Made by a program: the position numbers and the translations under genes. The notes beneath the pieces were generated by a model that was not told the origin of the DNA, did no database searches, and worked only from the letters and a program-made list of their open reading frames with translations. A stretch of DNA of 15,007 nt. Origin: JABHCC01 sp034658635. Lineage in GTDB: Bacteria; Bacteroidota; Bacteroidia; Bacteroidales; UBA12481. The stretch is from NCBI GenBank assembly GCA_034658635.1, contig JAYEFL010000106.1, positions 1 to 15,007 of the forward strand, in the 5' to 3' direction. Within the stretch, counting starts at the first letter, position 1. The number at the start of each line of letters is the position of its first letter. Of this stretch, positions 1 to 6,534 are shown one piece after another.

Positions 1-128
1 GTTATGAGCCGCTGTGCAGAGGGTGCTTCTTGAAGGCTCAAGGCTCAAGGCTCAAGGCTCAAGGCTCAAGGCTCAGGGCACAAGGCTCAGGGCTCAAGGA
101 TCAGGAAGGGGGGAGGGCTGATGGCTAA
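1..128 (+). CDS. tdk: Thymidine kinase, C-terminal end only (partial)
   Basis: The reading frame starting at base 3 gives YEPLCRGCF and then a repetitive tail that ends at TAA 126-128. Tyr-Glu-x-Leu-Cys-x-x-Cys is how thymidine kinases of the TK1 type end in Bacteroidota; the C-R-G-C pair would be the second half of the structural zinc site. The enzyme phosphorylates thymidine to dTMP in the nucleotide salvage pathway. Family members normally stop a few residues after the last Cys, whereas here about 33 extra residues follow, encoded by the 7-bp tandem repeat (KAQGSRL, KAQGSRL, RAQGSGL, then a Gly-rich end). The frame overlaps the rsmI start by 8 bp. Seen: the frame, the CxxC and the absence of stops. 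Known: the tdk-rsmI pairing is common in this phylum. Only about 42 residues are in the window, so the assignment rests on a short motif plus context. Confidence 0.68.
   Translation, partial: YEPLCRGCFLKAQGSRLKAQGSRLRAQGSGLKDQEGGRADG
33..102 (+). repeat. 7-bp tandem repeat (AAGGCTC), 10 units
   Basis: Six perfect copies of AAGGCTC occupy 33-74. Four more units follow without a gap: AGGGCAC (75-81), a perfect copy (82-88), AGGGCTC (89-95) and AAGGATC (96-102). The array lies inside the 3' end of the tdk frame. Because 7 is not a multiple of 3, all three frames of the array are open and encode the same heptapeptide KAQGSRL in rotation. The decay of the units is one-sided, towards rsmI. The first bases of the window (TGAGCC, 5-10) are complementary to the GGCTCA in each unit, so a hairpin is possible. 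Confidence 0.95.
103..117 (+). promoter_or_regulatory. Purine-rich ribosome binding site of rsmI
   Basis: The stretch AGGAAGGGGGGAGGG lies 3-17 bases before the rsmI ATG at 121. It is an unusually G-rich Shine-Dalgarno region for a genome in which most other starts here have A-rich leaders. It continues directly from the decaying heptamer repeat and is itself read as the last codons of tdk. Confidence 0.6.
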
Positions 129-804
129 ACTTGTTTTGGTGCCCACTCCTATAGGAAATTTGGAGGATATTACTTTTCGGGCTGTGCGGATTCTTAAAGA
201 GGTTAGTTTTATTTTAGCCGAGGATACCAGAACCAGCTACCGCTTGCTTAGTCATTACGCAATCAGTACCCCCATGCAGTCGTACCATATTTTTAATGAG
301 CACAAGCAGATTGAGCGACTGATTAGCAAGATTGAGGCATCGGGTTATGTTGCTTTGATATCGGATGCCGGGACACCCGGGATTTCTGATCCGGGATTTC
401 TTTTAGTCAGGGAGTGTTTGAATGCTGGTATTGAGGTCGAATGCCTGCCGGGTCCAACTGCTATGATTCCTGCTATAGTTGCCAGTGGTTTGCCAAATGA
501 TCGTTTTATTTTTGAGGGATTCCTCCCTCATAAAAAAGGCAGGAAAAAGCGTATCGAGCGACTCCAGGATGAAGACCGGACAATTGTATTTTATGAATCT
601 CCCCATCGTATTGTCAAAACGCTTGATCAATTAGCTGAAGTTCTGGGGAACGAAAGGCAAGCTTCTATTTCCCGTGAAATAAGCAAGATTCATGAAGAAA
701 TAGTGCAGGGAAGTTTATCGGAGCTATCTACTCATTTTCAAGCCCATGCCCCTAAGGGTGAGTTCGTTCTGGTGGTGAGGGGAGTAGGGAAGGGTAAGCA
801 TTAA
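121..804 (+). CDS. rsmI: 16S rRNA (cytidine(1402)-2'-O)-methyltransferase RsmI
   Basis: The protein has 227 residues and belongs to the tetrapyrrole-methylase fold. RsmI uses S-adenosylmethionine to methylate the ribose 2'-OH of C1402 in 16S rRNA, in the ribosomal P site; it acts in the cytoplasm. Visible family motifs are PIGNLEDIT near residues 10-18, AEDTRTS at 33-39, SDAGTPGISDPG at 81-92 (the SAM-binding Gly/Pro-rich loop), PGPTA at 110-114 and FYESPHR at 157-163. It is shorter than E. coli RsmI (about 286 residues) because the C-terminal extension is missing, which is usual in Bacteroidota. The start at 121 follows a strong Shine-Dalgarno stretch and overlaps the end of tdk by 8 bp, suggesting translational coupling. 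The stop overlaps that of rmuC on the other strand by 4 bp. Confidence 0.95.
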   Translation: MAKLVLVPTPIGNLEDITFRAVRILKEVSFILAEDTRTSYRLLSHYAISTPMQSYHIFNEHKQIERLISKIEASGYVALISDAGTPGISDPGFLLVRECLNAGIEVECLPGPTAMIPAIVASGLPNDRFIFEGFLPHKKGRKKRIERLQDEDRTIVFYESPHRIVKTLDQLAEVLGNERQASISREISKIHEEIVQGSLSELSTHFQAHAPKGEFVLVVRGVGKGKH

Positions 805-2162
805 CCCACCTCGGATTGATCGTAGTCAGCCAAGCTTTCTGGAATTGATCTGGTTTTATTCTTTGATCTGACGCCGAGTAATTTTAAGCCTTCCACTTTT
901 GAAATAAGGTTGCCTTTCCCTGTTTTTAGTTTCCTCATAGAGTCATCATAGTGTTTTGAGGCAGCATTGAGTTTTTCTCCCAGCTTGTCAAGATCCTCCA
1001 AAAAGTGCACAAATTTGTCATATAGTTTTGCCCCTTCATCAGCAATCTTAATCGCATTTTTAGTTTGATTTTCCTGCTTCCAAATTGAAGCAATAGTCAT
1101 CAGGGTGGCCAAAAGAGTGGTAGGACTTACGATTACAATATGTTTTTCCCAGGCTTCATTAAATAAGGATGGGTCTTCTTTGACTGCAACTGAGAAAGAT
1201 GCTTCAATGGGAATAAACATGAGAACAAAATCAGGAGATTGGATACCTTTTGTGTTTTGGTAATTTTTTTCTGCCAGCTCCTTTACGTGCTTCCTGATAG
1301 AAATCAGGTGATTCTTTAAATAGTCAGCTTCATCATCAGCATTATCAGTATTTACCAATTCGTTATAAGCAACGAGAGAGACTTTTGCATCAATAAGGAT
1401 ATGTTTTTTTTCTGGCAAATGAATTACCACATCTGGTTGAATACGTTTCCCTTCATCAGTAGCAAAGGATTCTTGCACCTCGTACTCGACGCCTTTTGCC
1501 AATCCTGATCTTTCAAGCACCCGTTCTAATATCATTTCTCCCCAGTTGCCTTGTTTTTTTACATCCCCTTTGAGGGCACGGGTCAGGTTGTTTGCTTCCT
1601 GTGATATTTTAATATTCAGATCTTGCAATTTTTTCAATTCTACCTGAAGATCAGTCTGGTCTTTCAAAGTTTTCTGATAGGTATCTTCAACCCTTTTTTC
1701 AAATCCTGTCATTTGATTCTTAAACGGAATGAGGATATCATCTAATCGTTTAGAGTTCTGTTCGGTAAATTTTTTAGTTTTCTCTTCCAGAATATCATTA
1801 GCCAGATTTTTAAACTCGGTTTGAAGGGATTTTTGAGTTTTTTCTATATCCCTGGCCTGATTCTCAAGCTTTTCGTTCAAGTGAACTATGCTTTCCTTAC
1901 TTGATGCCAGATTCTGAAGTAAATTGATATTCTCCTTTGATACTGCATCCAGCTTGCCATTCAACCTGGTGTTTTCATCTGATAATCCTATCTTCTCTGT
2001 CTGAATTCTTGAGAGATCAAGCTCAAGTTCCCTGATTTTTGAGGGAAAGTCGATTTGTTGTTGTGAGTTATCACTTCTATTTGGCTTTCTGAAAAGCCAA
2101 TAAGCCAGCCCGAATAAGACAATTCCGGCAGCCATACCGATCAGGAATGAGATGAAGTCCAT
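801..2162 (-). CDS. rmuC: DNA recombination protein RmuC homologue
   Basis: The protein has 453 residues. Residues 4-24 form one N-terminal membrane anchor (FISFLIGMAAGIVLFGLAYWL), residues about 40-195 are a charged coiled coil, and about 195-420 form the RmuC domain. The domain has the signature GNWGEMILERVLERSGL (205-221) and a PD-(D/E)xK-like core: D244 in QPDVVIHLP and D258-A-K260 in LIDAK, later SPDFVLMFIPIEASF. RmuC proteins are predicted nucleases known for limiting DNA inversions at short inverted repeats in E. coli; the molecular role is still poorly defined. The gene is alone on its strand, convergent with rsmI, with no room for a terminator between them. The ATG at 2160-2162 comes straight before the hydrophobic segment, so the start is well supported. 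Confidence 0.93.
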   Translation of the reverse strand: MDFISFLIGMAAGIVLFGLAYWLFRKPNRSDNSQQQIDFPSKIRELELDLSRIQTEKIGLSDENTRLNGKLDAVSKENINLLQNLASSKESIVHLNEKLENQARDIEKTQKSLQTEFKNLANDILEEKTKKFTEQNSKRLDDILIPFKNQMTGFEKRVEDTYQKTLKDQTDLQVELKKLQDLNIKISQEANNLTRALKGDVKKQGNWGEMILERVLERSGLAKGVEYEVQESFATDEGKRIQPDVVIHLPEKKHILIDAKVSLVAYNELVNTDNADDEADYLKNHLISIRKHVKELAEKNYQNTKGIQSPDFVLMFIPIEASFSVAVKEDPSLFNEAWEKHIVIVSPTTLLATLMTIASIWKQENQTKNAIKIADEGAKLYDKFVHFLEDLDKLGEKLNAASKHYDDSMRKLKTGKGNLISKVEGLKLLGVRSKNKTRSIPESLADYDQSEVG

Positions 2163-2214
2163 TGTAAAAAATTTTAACTAAAATTAGCCAAAGTTTTTAT
2201 ATTCGTGGATTCTT

Positions 2215-2370
2215 ATGGAAATATCAGCCTTTACGCATATTTTATTTGACATTGATCACACTTTATGGGATTTTGAGAGGAACTTTCGAGGTTGCGAGAT
2301 TAGCGGATATTTTGATGATTGTTTAATTGCAGAGCCACACGGCAGCGTGGCTTTACGAGACCAAACCTAG
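2215..2370 (+). pseudogene. Truncated 5' remnant of a YjjG-like HAD hydrolase gene
   Basis: From ATG 2215 the frame reads MEISAFTHILFDIDHTLWDF and then ERNF. This matches the N-terminus of YjjG-type HAD phosphatases (usual form HILFDLDHTLWDFE.N), including catalytic motif I, DxDxT: D12 would be the nucleophile and D14 the acid/base. After about residue 24 (base 2286) the similarity I recognise stops. The frame continues for 27 unrelated residues to TAG 2368-2370, overlapping the end of the opposite gene by 4 bp. A functional member has about 230 residues, so motifs II-IV and the cap domain are missing. A deletion that removed the body of the gene is the simplest reading. No function is expected from the 51-residue product. 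Confidence 0.72.
2328..2357. repeat. Degenerate palindrome at the end of the HAD remnant
   Basis: The sequence AGCCACACGGCAGCGTGGCT (2333-2352) folds into a 6-bp perfect stem (AGCCAC/GTGGCT), extended outside by A-T and G-T pairs and inside by one C-G pair around a GGCA loop. It has no T-run on either side, so it is a weak terminator candidate for the leftward gene at 2367-3644. Its form (AGAGxC..ACGGC..GxCTxTACG) resembles dispersed intergenic palindromes that I recall from Bacteroidota and cyanobacteria, but that resemblance is from memory only. Confidence 0.45.
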
Positions 2371-3644
2371 GTTTTTAGTTTTTTCTTTTTTGCTGCTGGG
2401 AACAGGACGTTGTTCAGGATAAGGCGGTAGCCCGGAGAATTTGGGAATAGGTCTAAGTTTGTTGGCTCGTCACCTACCAGGTGTGAGTAATCTTCGGGAT
2501 CGTGTCCGCCGTAGAAGGTCCAGGTTCCTTTTCCTAGTTCACCATGTATATATCTGGCTTCTTTGTGCTGGGCATTTTCACCCATGATGAGCACCTTAGG
2601 TTTAATGAATTCTTTATAGAATGAGGTTGTTTGTCCCATAAATCCCTTTACAATTCGGGTGTGATTCTGGCAGAGCATGGTTGGCACCGGATCCCATTTA
2701 GCTGAAAATTCAAAAAGCGTAAAATAATCCTGATTCTGAGGGATTCGTCTTTTCTGTGTTGCATCTATGTTGGAGTACTCATATTCAAAAGGATCTTCAA
2801 CAATAGTAAAATTCTGGAATGCCAATGTTTTTGAGAAATCAAGTTTGTTTTGATAATCCGGATCGGCCGGATCGCCATCGTACATCGTTTCGCAGATATC
2901 AAGACCTTCAGCAGCCAGAGCAATGTCAAATGAGTCTGCGCCAGAGCACATAGAAAAGAGAAACCCTCCTGTAGAAACGTAGGCCTTAATAATTTTCGCG
3001 ACCTGAAGTTTCATCTGAGAGACTTTTGCAAAGCCATATATTTTGGCCAGCTGTTGATTATCATTCACCTGTTTCTGGTACCAGGCCATACGATGATAGG
3101 TTTTATAGAACTTTCCATATTGTCCTGTAAAATCTTCATGGTGCAAATGAAGCCAATCGTACCCATCCAGCTTTCCATCCAAAATATCCCCATCATACAA
3201 TTTATCATATGGAATTTCAGCATATTCCAAAGCCAGCATAACAGCATCGTCCCACGGCTGTTTATCACCTGGAGCATATACGGCCATTTTAGGTGCCTTC
3301 TCCAGCTTGATAATCTCCATGTTCTCGTCTGCTTGTGAGATTTGACTTATAATGAGTGTCCTTCTTGCATCGCTGATTACTTCAATTTTAATATTTCGCA
3401 ATGTACATTCCTGTTGTATCTCAGGATTGAGTGCAATCAGAAAACTACCTCCCTGATAATTCAAAAGCCACTCGAGGCTGAGCCCCTTCTCAAGAGTCAT
3501 GTAGGCAATGCCATAAGCTTTTAAGTGATTTGTCTGTTCATCATCCATCCGGATAAGGAGGTAAGCAGCTTTGGAAGTCTGGCTGAAACTAAGAGCAAAA
3601 AGGATTAAAAAGAGAAGGATGGTTTTCTTAGAAAACATCATCAT
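2367..3644 (-). CDS. Secreted GATase1-like protein of the kind labelled 'asparagine synthetase B'
   Basis: The protein has 425 residues with a Sec signal peptide (residues about 1-27; KK, then a hydrophobic run, cleavage near TSKA-AYLL), so it is exported. Relatives in Bacteroidota are often called 'asparagine synthetase B'. I see neither the N-terminal Cys nucleophile of the glutaminase domain nor the SGGxDS ATP-pyrophosphatase loop of real asparagine synthetases. Residues about 118-415 instead look like a class I amidotransferase/ThuA-like fold: a KMAVY strand, an elbow GGFLFSMCSGADSFD with C233, and a late GKGTWTFYGGHDPEDYSH segment with His. The function is unknown. Three consecutive ATGs (3636-3644) can serve as start, and all lie within the 3' end of dnaB (overlap up to 17 bp), so the two genes are probably co-transcribed and translationally coupled. 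Confidence 0.72.
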   Translation of the reverse strand: MMMFSKKTILLFLILFALSFSQTSKAAYLLIRMDDEQTNHLKAYGIAYMTLEKGLSLEWLLNYQGGSFLIALNPEIQQECTLRNIKIEVISDARRTLIISQISQADENMEIIKLEKAPKMAVYAPGDKQPWDDAVMLALEYAEIPYDKLYDGDILDGKLDGYDWLHLHHEDFTGQYGKFYKTYHRMAWYQKQVNDNQQLAKIYGFAKVSQMKLQVAKIIKAYVSTGGFLFSMCSGADSFDIALAAEGLDICETMYDGDPADPDYQNKLDFSKTLAFQNFTIVEDPFEYEYSNIDATQKRRIPQNQDYFTLFEFSAKWDPVPTMLCQNHTRIVKGFMGQTTSFYKEFIKPKVLIMGENAQHKEARYIHGELGKGTWTFYGGHDPEDYSHLVGDEPTNLDLFPNSPGYRLILNNVLFPAAKKKKLKT

Positions 3645-5148
3645 GTTCTGTGTTTGGTTGTAGAGATTTTGTTGCAGGTGTTGCTGAGTCTCCTGTATTC
3701 ATTTTTGAGCCCACAGTAACCATACCATTATCCAGATCGCCAATCCCCGATATGAAATCTTCATCCATATCCATGAATTTGGCTTGTTCTTCTCTAAACT
3801 TAAGCTGAACATCCCCTACCGATCCATTTCTATGCTTGGCAATAATAATCTCTGCAAGTCCTTTAGTTGAATTTCCTTCAGCATCCTGATGTAAACCAAA
3901 TCGTTCAGGTCGGTGAATGAATATTACAAGGTCAGCATCCTGCTCAATGGCACCAGATTCGCGAAGGTCAGATAGCTGTGGTCTTTTATCTCCTGATCGT
4001 AGTTCCACTGAACGGTTCAGCTGAGACAGAGCAATTATTGGGATATCCAATTCTTTCGCAATAGCTTTTAGTGATCTGGAAATTGTTGAAACTTCCTGCT
4101 CGCGGTTACCTGCAGCCTCAGGGGGACCTGACATTAGCTGAAGATAATCAACTATCAGGAGCTTAATATCATGCTGGATTTTTAGTCGCCTTGCTTTTGC
4201 TCTGAGTTCAAACACTGATATTGCCGGCGTATCATCAATAAAGATCGGAGCATCCACGAGTTGTTTCAGTTTAATCTCAAGTTGTTCCCATTCATATTTT
4301 TTCAGGTGCCCGTTCCTTATTTTCTCTGAGGGAAGTTCGGTTTCGGCAACAATCATCCTATTTACCAGTTGAATACTTGACATTTCAAGTGAGAAGATTG
4401 CCACTGCCTTTTCATGGTCAATTGCCATATTTCGCATCATGGATAAAACCAGTGCAGTTTTTCCCATTGATGGCCGTGCAGCAATGATGATTAGGTCTGA
4501 TGGTTGCCATCCAGAAGTGATTCTGTCAAGACGGGTAAAACCAGACGGTACTCCACTGAAGCCTTCGGCCTTGCTTGACAGCTCTTCGATTCTTTTAAGA
4601 GCCTGATCGATTACAGAATCGATTTTCTGGGTTTCCTTTTTGACATTCCCCATAGCCACCTCGAAGAGCTGGCTTTCTGCAAAATCGATCAAATCGTCTA
4701 CATCCAGACTATTATCAAAAGCTTTCTCCTGCACCTCAGAGGCGATTCTGATCAATTCACGCTGAATATACTTTTGGGTAATTATCCTGGCATGGAATTC
4801 AACATGAGCAGCAGATGCTACCTTATTGGTGAGCTGTGCAAGAAAATATGGTCCTCCAATCACATCTAATTGGTTGGTTTTGCGCAGTGTTTCAGTAACG
4901 GTCAGTAGATCAATGGGTTGAAGGTCTTTTGATAAGTCCAGAATGCTCCGGTAGATAACTTGATGAACATCTTTGTAGAAACTCTCAGGAGTAACAAGGT
5001 CAGCAACGGAAATGATTGCATCTTTTTCGAGCATAATGGCTCCAAGTACTGCTTCTTCAAGGTCAATTGCCTGTGGAGGTACTTTGCCAAGTTCCTGTAT
5101 AATATCGTTAACTTTCTTTGTAGAATCTTTTGTTCTTTTTTGTGCCAT
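3628..5148 (-). CDS. dnaB: Replicative DNA helicase DnaB
   Basis: The hexameric helicase unwinds DNA at the replication fork and binds primase. From the chosen start the protein has 506 residues. The DnaB N-terminal helical domain is at about 22-125, a linker helix at about 150-190, and the RecA-like ATPase at about 200-460. The Walker A loop is ARPSMGKTA (224-232), SLEMSS is at 253-258, the Walker B strand is LLIVDYLQLM (330-339), the sensor-like ALSQLNRSVE is near 373-382 and the arginine finger region HRPERFG near 412-418. No intein interrupts the ATPase core. The frame could start 24 bases further out (5172), but the Met at 5148 begins a family-typical MAQKRTKDS and has GGAAG upstream, so I prefer it. 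The upstream gap of 92 bp to ispE must hold the divergent promoters; no clear TAnnTTTG box is visible there. Confidence 0.96.
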   Translation of the reverse strand: MAQKRTKDSTKKVNDIIQELGKVPPQAIDLEEAVLGAIMLEKDAIISVADLVTPESFYKDVHQVIYRSILDLSKDLQPIDLLTVTETLRKTNQLDVIGGPYFLAQLTNKVASAAHVEFHARIITQKYIQRELIRIASEVQEKAFDNSLDVDDLIDFAESQLFEVAMGNVKKETQKIDSVIDQALKRIEELSSKAEGFSGVPSGFTRLDRITSGWQPSDLIIIAARPSMGKTALVLSMMRNMAIDHEKAVAIFSLEMSSIQLVNRMIVAETELPSEKIRNGHLKKYEWEQLEIKLKQLVDAPIFIDDTPAISVFELRAKARRLKIQHDIKLLIVDYLQLMSGPPEAAGNREQEVSTISRSLKAIAKELDIPIIALSQLNRSVELRSGDKRPQLSDLRESGAIEQDADLVIFIHRPERFGLHQDAEGNSTKGLAEIIIAKHRNGSVGDVQLKFREEQAKFMDMDEDFISGIGDLDNGMVTVGSKMNTGDSATPATKSLQPNTEHDDVF

Positions 5149-5240
5149 ACGTTTTAATCTTCCGGACTGCAAAAGTGCTAAGAAAATTACTAAAAAAAAT
5201 ACTTACATTCGGCTTTGTTGAAAAGTAGTGATTCAGAATC

Positions 5241-6065
5241 ATGATACTCTACCCATCATCTAAAATAAACCTTGGTTTGTATGTGGTAAGCCGGCGAAAG
5301 GATGGCTTTCATTCAATACAAACATTGTTTTACCCTTTGGGATTAAGGGATATTTTGGAATTTGTTCCAATTACTGATAATGAGTCTGAGGCTGACAGTT
5401 TAAGTCTTAGTGGTCTTGAGATTCCGGGAAGTATGGATGACAATCTATTGCTTATAGCCTGCAAACTGTTTCGTGAGCAGGTAGCAGTACCATATTTCCG
5501 GATTCACCTTCATAAAAGGATTCCAATGGGAGCTGGTCTGGGAGGCGGATCTTCTGATGCAGTTTTTCTTTTGAGGGGTCTTAATTCAAAATATGGAGAC
5601 CTTTTGTCACGGAAGGAACTAGGAGCAATTGCCCTGAAGTTGGGTAGTGACTGTCCATATTTTTTATGCTCCGGGCCATCCCTTGGCAAGGGGAGAGGGG
5701 AGTTGCTTGAGAGTTTTGAGATGAGGCTTGCCGGCTATCATTTTTACTTATTTAGTCCTGGAGTCCATGTTTCCACCAAAGCTGCATATCGGGGTGTTGA
5801 ACTGTATTCAGGTGAGACACATCTGGAGCAGGTTCTTGAAGGAAAGCCGGAAAGCTGGAGAGGGAAGCTTATCAATAGTTTTGAATCAACAGTTTTTCGT
5901 CAGTTTCCAGAGATTGCTGAATTGAAGAAAGAAATTTACGATTCAGGTGCTGTTTATGCTTCTATGTCTGGAAGCGGATCTGCTGTTTATGGTTTATATA
6001 CTGATTCTCAGGAATTACCAGATGGTTTAAAAAGTCAATTAATCTGGACTGAGGTTTTACAATAA
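5241..6065 (+). CDS. ispE: 4-diphosphocytidyl-2-C-methyl-D-erythritol kinase IspE
   Basis: IspE phosphorylates CDP-methylerythritol at the 2-hydroxyl with ATP, the fourth step of the non-mevalonate (MEP) isoprenoid pathway. The 274-residue protein has the GHMP kinase layout: SSKINLGL at residues 6-13 with catalytic K8, the ATP-binding loop PMGAGLGGGSSDA at 95-107, GSDCPYF at 135-141 with catalytic D137, and the C-terminal motif SMSGSGSAVYGLY at 241-253. Length is normal for Bacteroidota, slightly shorter than E. coli IspE. The gene is divergent from dnaB and monocistronic, with a strong terminator right after the stop. A 13-bp odd palindrome (TGATTC-A-GAATCA, 5229-5241) ends on the A of the ATG; whether it binds anything is unknown. 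Confidence 0.95.
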   Translation: MILYPSSKINLGLYVVSRRKDGFHSIQTLFYPLGLRDILEFVPITDNESEADSLSLSGLEIPGSMDDNLLLIACKLFREQVAVPYFRIHLHKRIPMGAGLGGGSSDAVFLLRGLNSKYGDLLSRKELGAIALKLGSDCPYFLCSGPSLGKGRGELLESFEMRLAGYHFYLFSPGVHVSTKAAYRGVELYSGETHLEQVLEGKPESWRGKLINSFESTVFRQFPEIAELKKEIYDSGAVYASMSGSGSAVYGLYTDSQELPDGLKSQLIWTEVLQ

Positions 6066-6105
6066 AAAAAATAGCGCTCCTTTGTTCATGAGGGCGCTAT
6101 TTTTT
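6066..6105. terminator. Bidirectional rho-independent terminator between ispE and the carboxylase operon
   Basis: The stem AAATAGCGCTC / GGGCGCTATTT (left arm ending at 6079, right arm from 6092) is flanked by an A-run on the left and a T-run on the right. Pairing runs from 6066 to 6105 as one long stem with one G-T pair and a 12-base loop. The T-run serves ispE reading right, and the A-run gives the U-tract for the operon reading left, whose last gene stops at 6125. Confidence 0.93.
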
Positions 6106-6124
6106 ATGCATTCTAAAACTCTTA

Positions 6125-6517
6125 TTATTTCTTCGACTTTTTAATAGAAGAAAGGCTCCTGACAGTTTTTTTAGGGGGAAGATCTTCTAATTCTATAACC
6201 AGAAGTTTTCGGGGAATAACTTCACCTTCATGAATATGAATTTTTGCAATGATTGCAGGTTTTTCTGCATTGAAGCGGTTTTTCATTTTCATTGATTCGA
6301 GAATGTACAGGCATCTCCCTTTAGAAACTTTTTGTCCTACTTTAACATTTATTTTCGAAATAGTTCCTGCGATTGGTGAAAACACCTTGTTACTATCCTT
6401 GGGTTCCCAGACTTTCCTGTTAAGAAATTTTTCTGGCAGGTGTGTCCTGTACTTTGTTCCTTCAAAATTGAATATGTCGAGCTTAATATCCTTTTCCTTT
6501 TCCTTTTTTGCAGCCAT
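6125..6517 (-). CDS. Biotin carboxyl carrier protein of an acyl-CoA carboxylase
   Basis: The protein has 130 residues. A lysine-rich N-terminus is followed by a biotinyl/lipoyl domain at about residues 44-112. The biotin attachment site is ESMKM (74-78), K77 being the lysine modified by biotin ligase; the usual form is E/A-A/S-M-K-M. VFSPIAGTISKINVKVGQKV (45-64) is the first half of the flattened beta-barrel. The C-terminus ends in a basic tail (KK..SSIKKSKK). The gene follows the carboxyltransferase gene by 17 bp on the same strand and is last before the shared terminator, so the two form an operon and are expected to form one enzyme. The carrier shuttles carboxybiotin between a biotin carboxylase, which is not in this window, and the carboxyltransferase. 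It lacks the Pro/Ala-rich linker typical of AccB and of decarboxylase carriers. Confidence 0.88.
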   Translation of the reverse strand: MAAKKEKEKDIKLDIFNFEGTKYRTHLPEKFLNRKVWEPKDSNKVFSPIAGTISKINVKVGQKVSKGRCLYILESMKMKNRFNAEKPAIIAKIHIHEGEVIPRKLLVIELEDLPPKKTVRSLSSIKKSKK

Positions 6518-6534
6518 AATTTTCTGATTTTGGT

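Noticed and set aside
33..102. Repeat array as a CRISPR
   Set aside because: Units are 7 bp and directly adjacent with no spacers, and they are read as protein in the tdk frame.
2331..2354. Hairpin as a rho-independent terminator for the 2367-3644 gene
   Set aside because: There is no T-run after the stem in either direction and the stem has a mismatch; termination here is possible but unsupported.
5149..5172. Upstream ATG of dnaB at 5172 as the start
   Set aside because: The eight extra residues MQSGRLKR are unlike other DnaB N-termini, while the Met at 5148 begins the usual MAxKR-type start.
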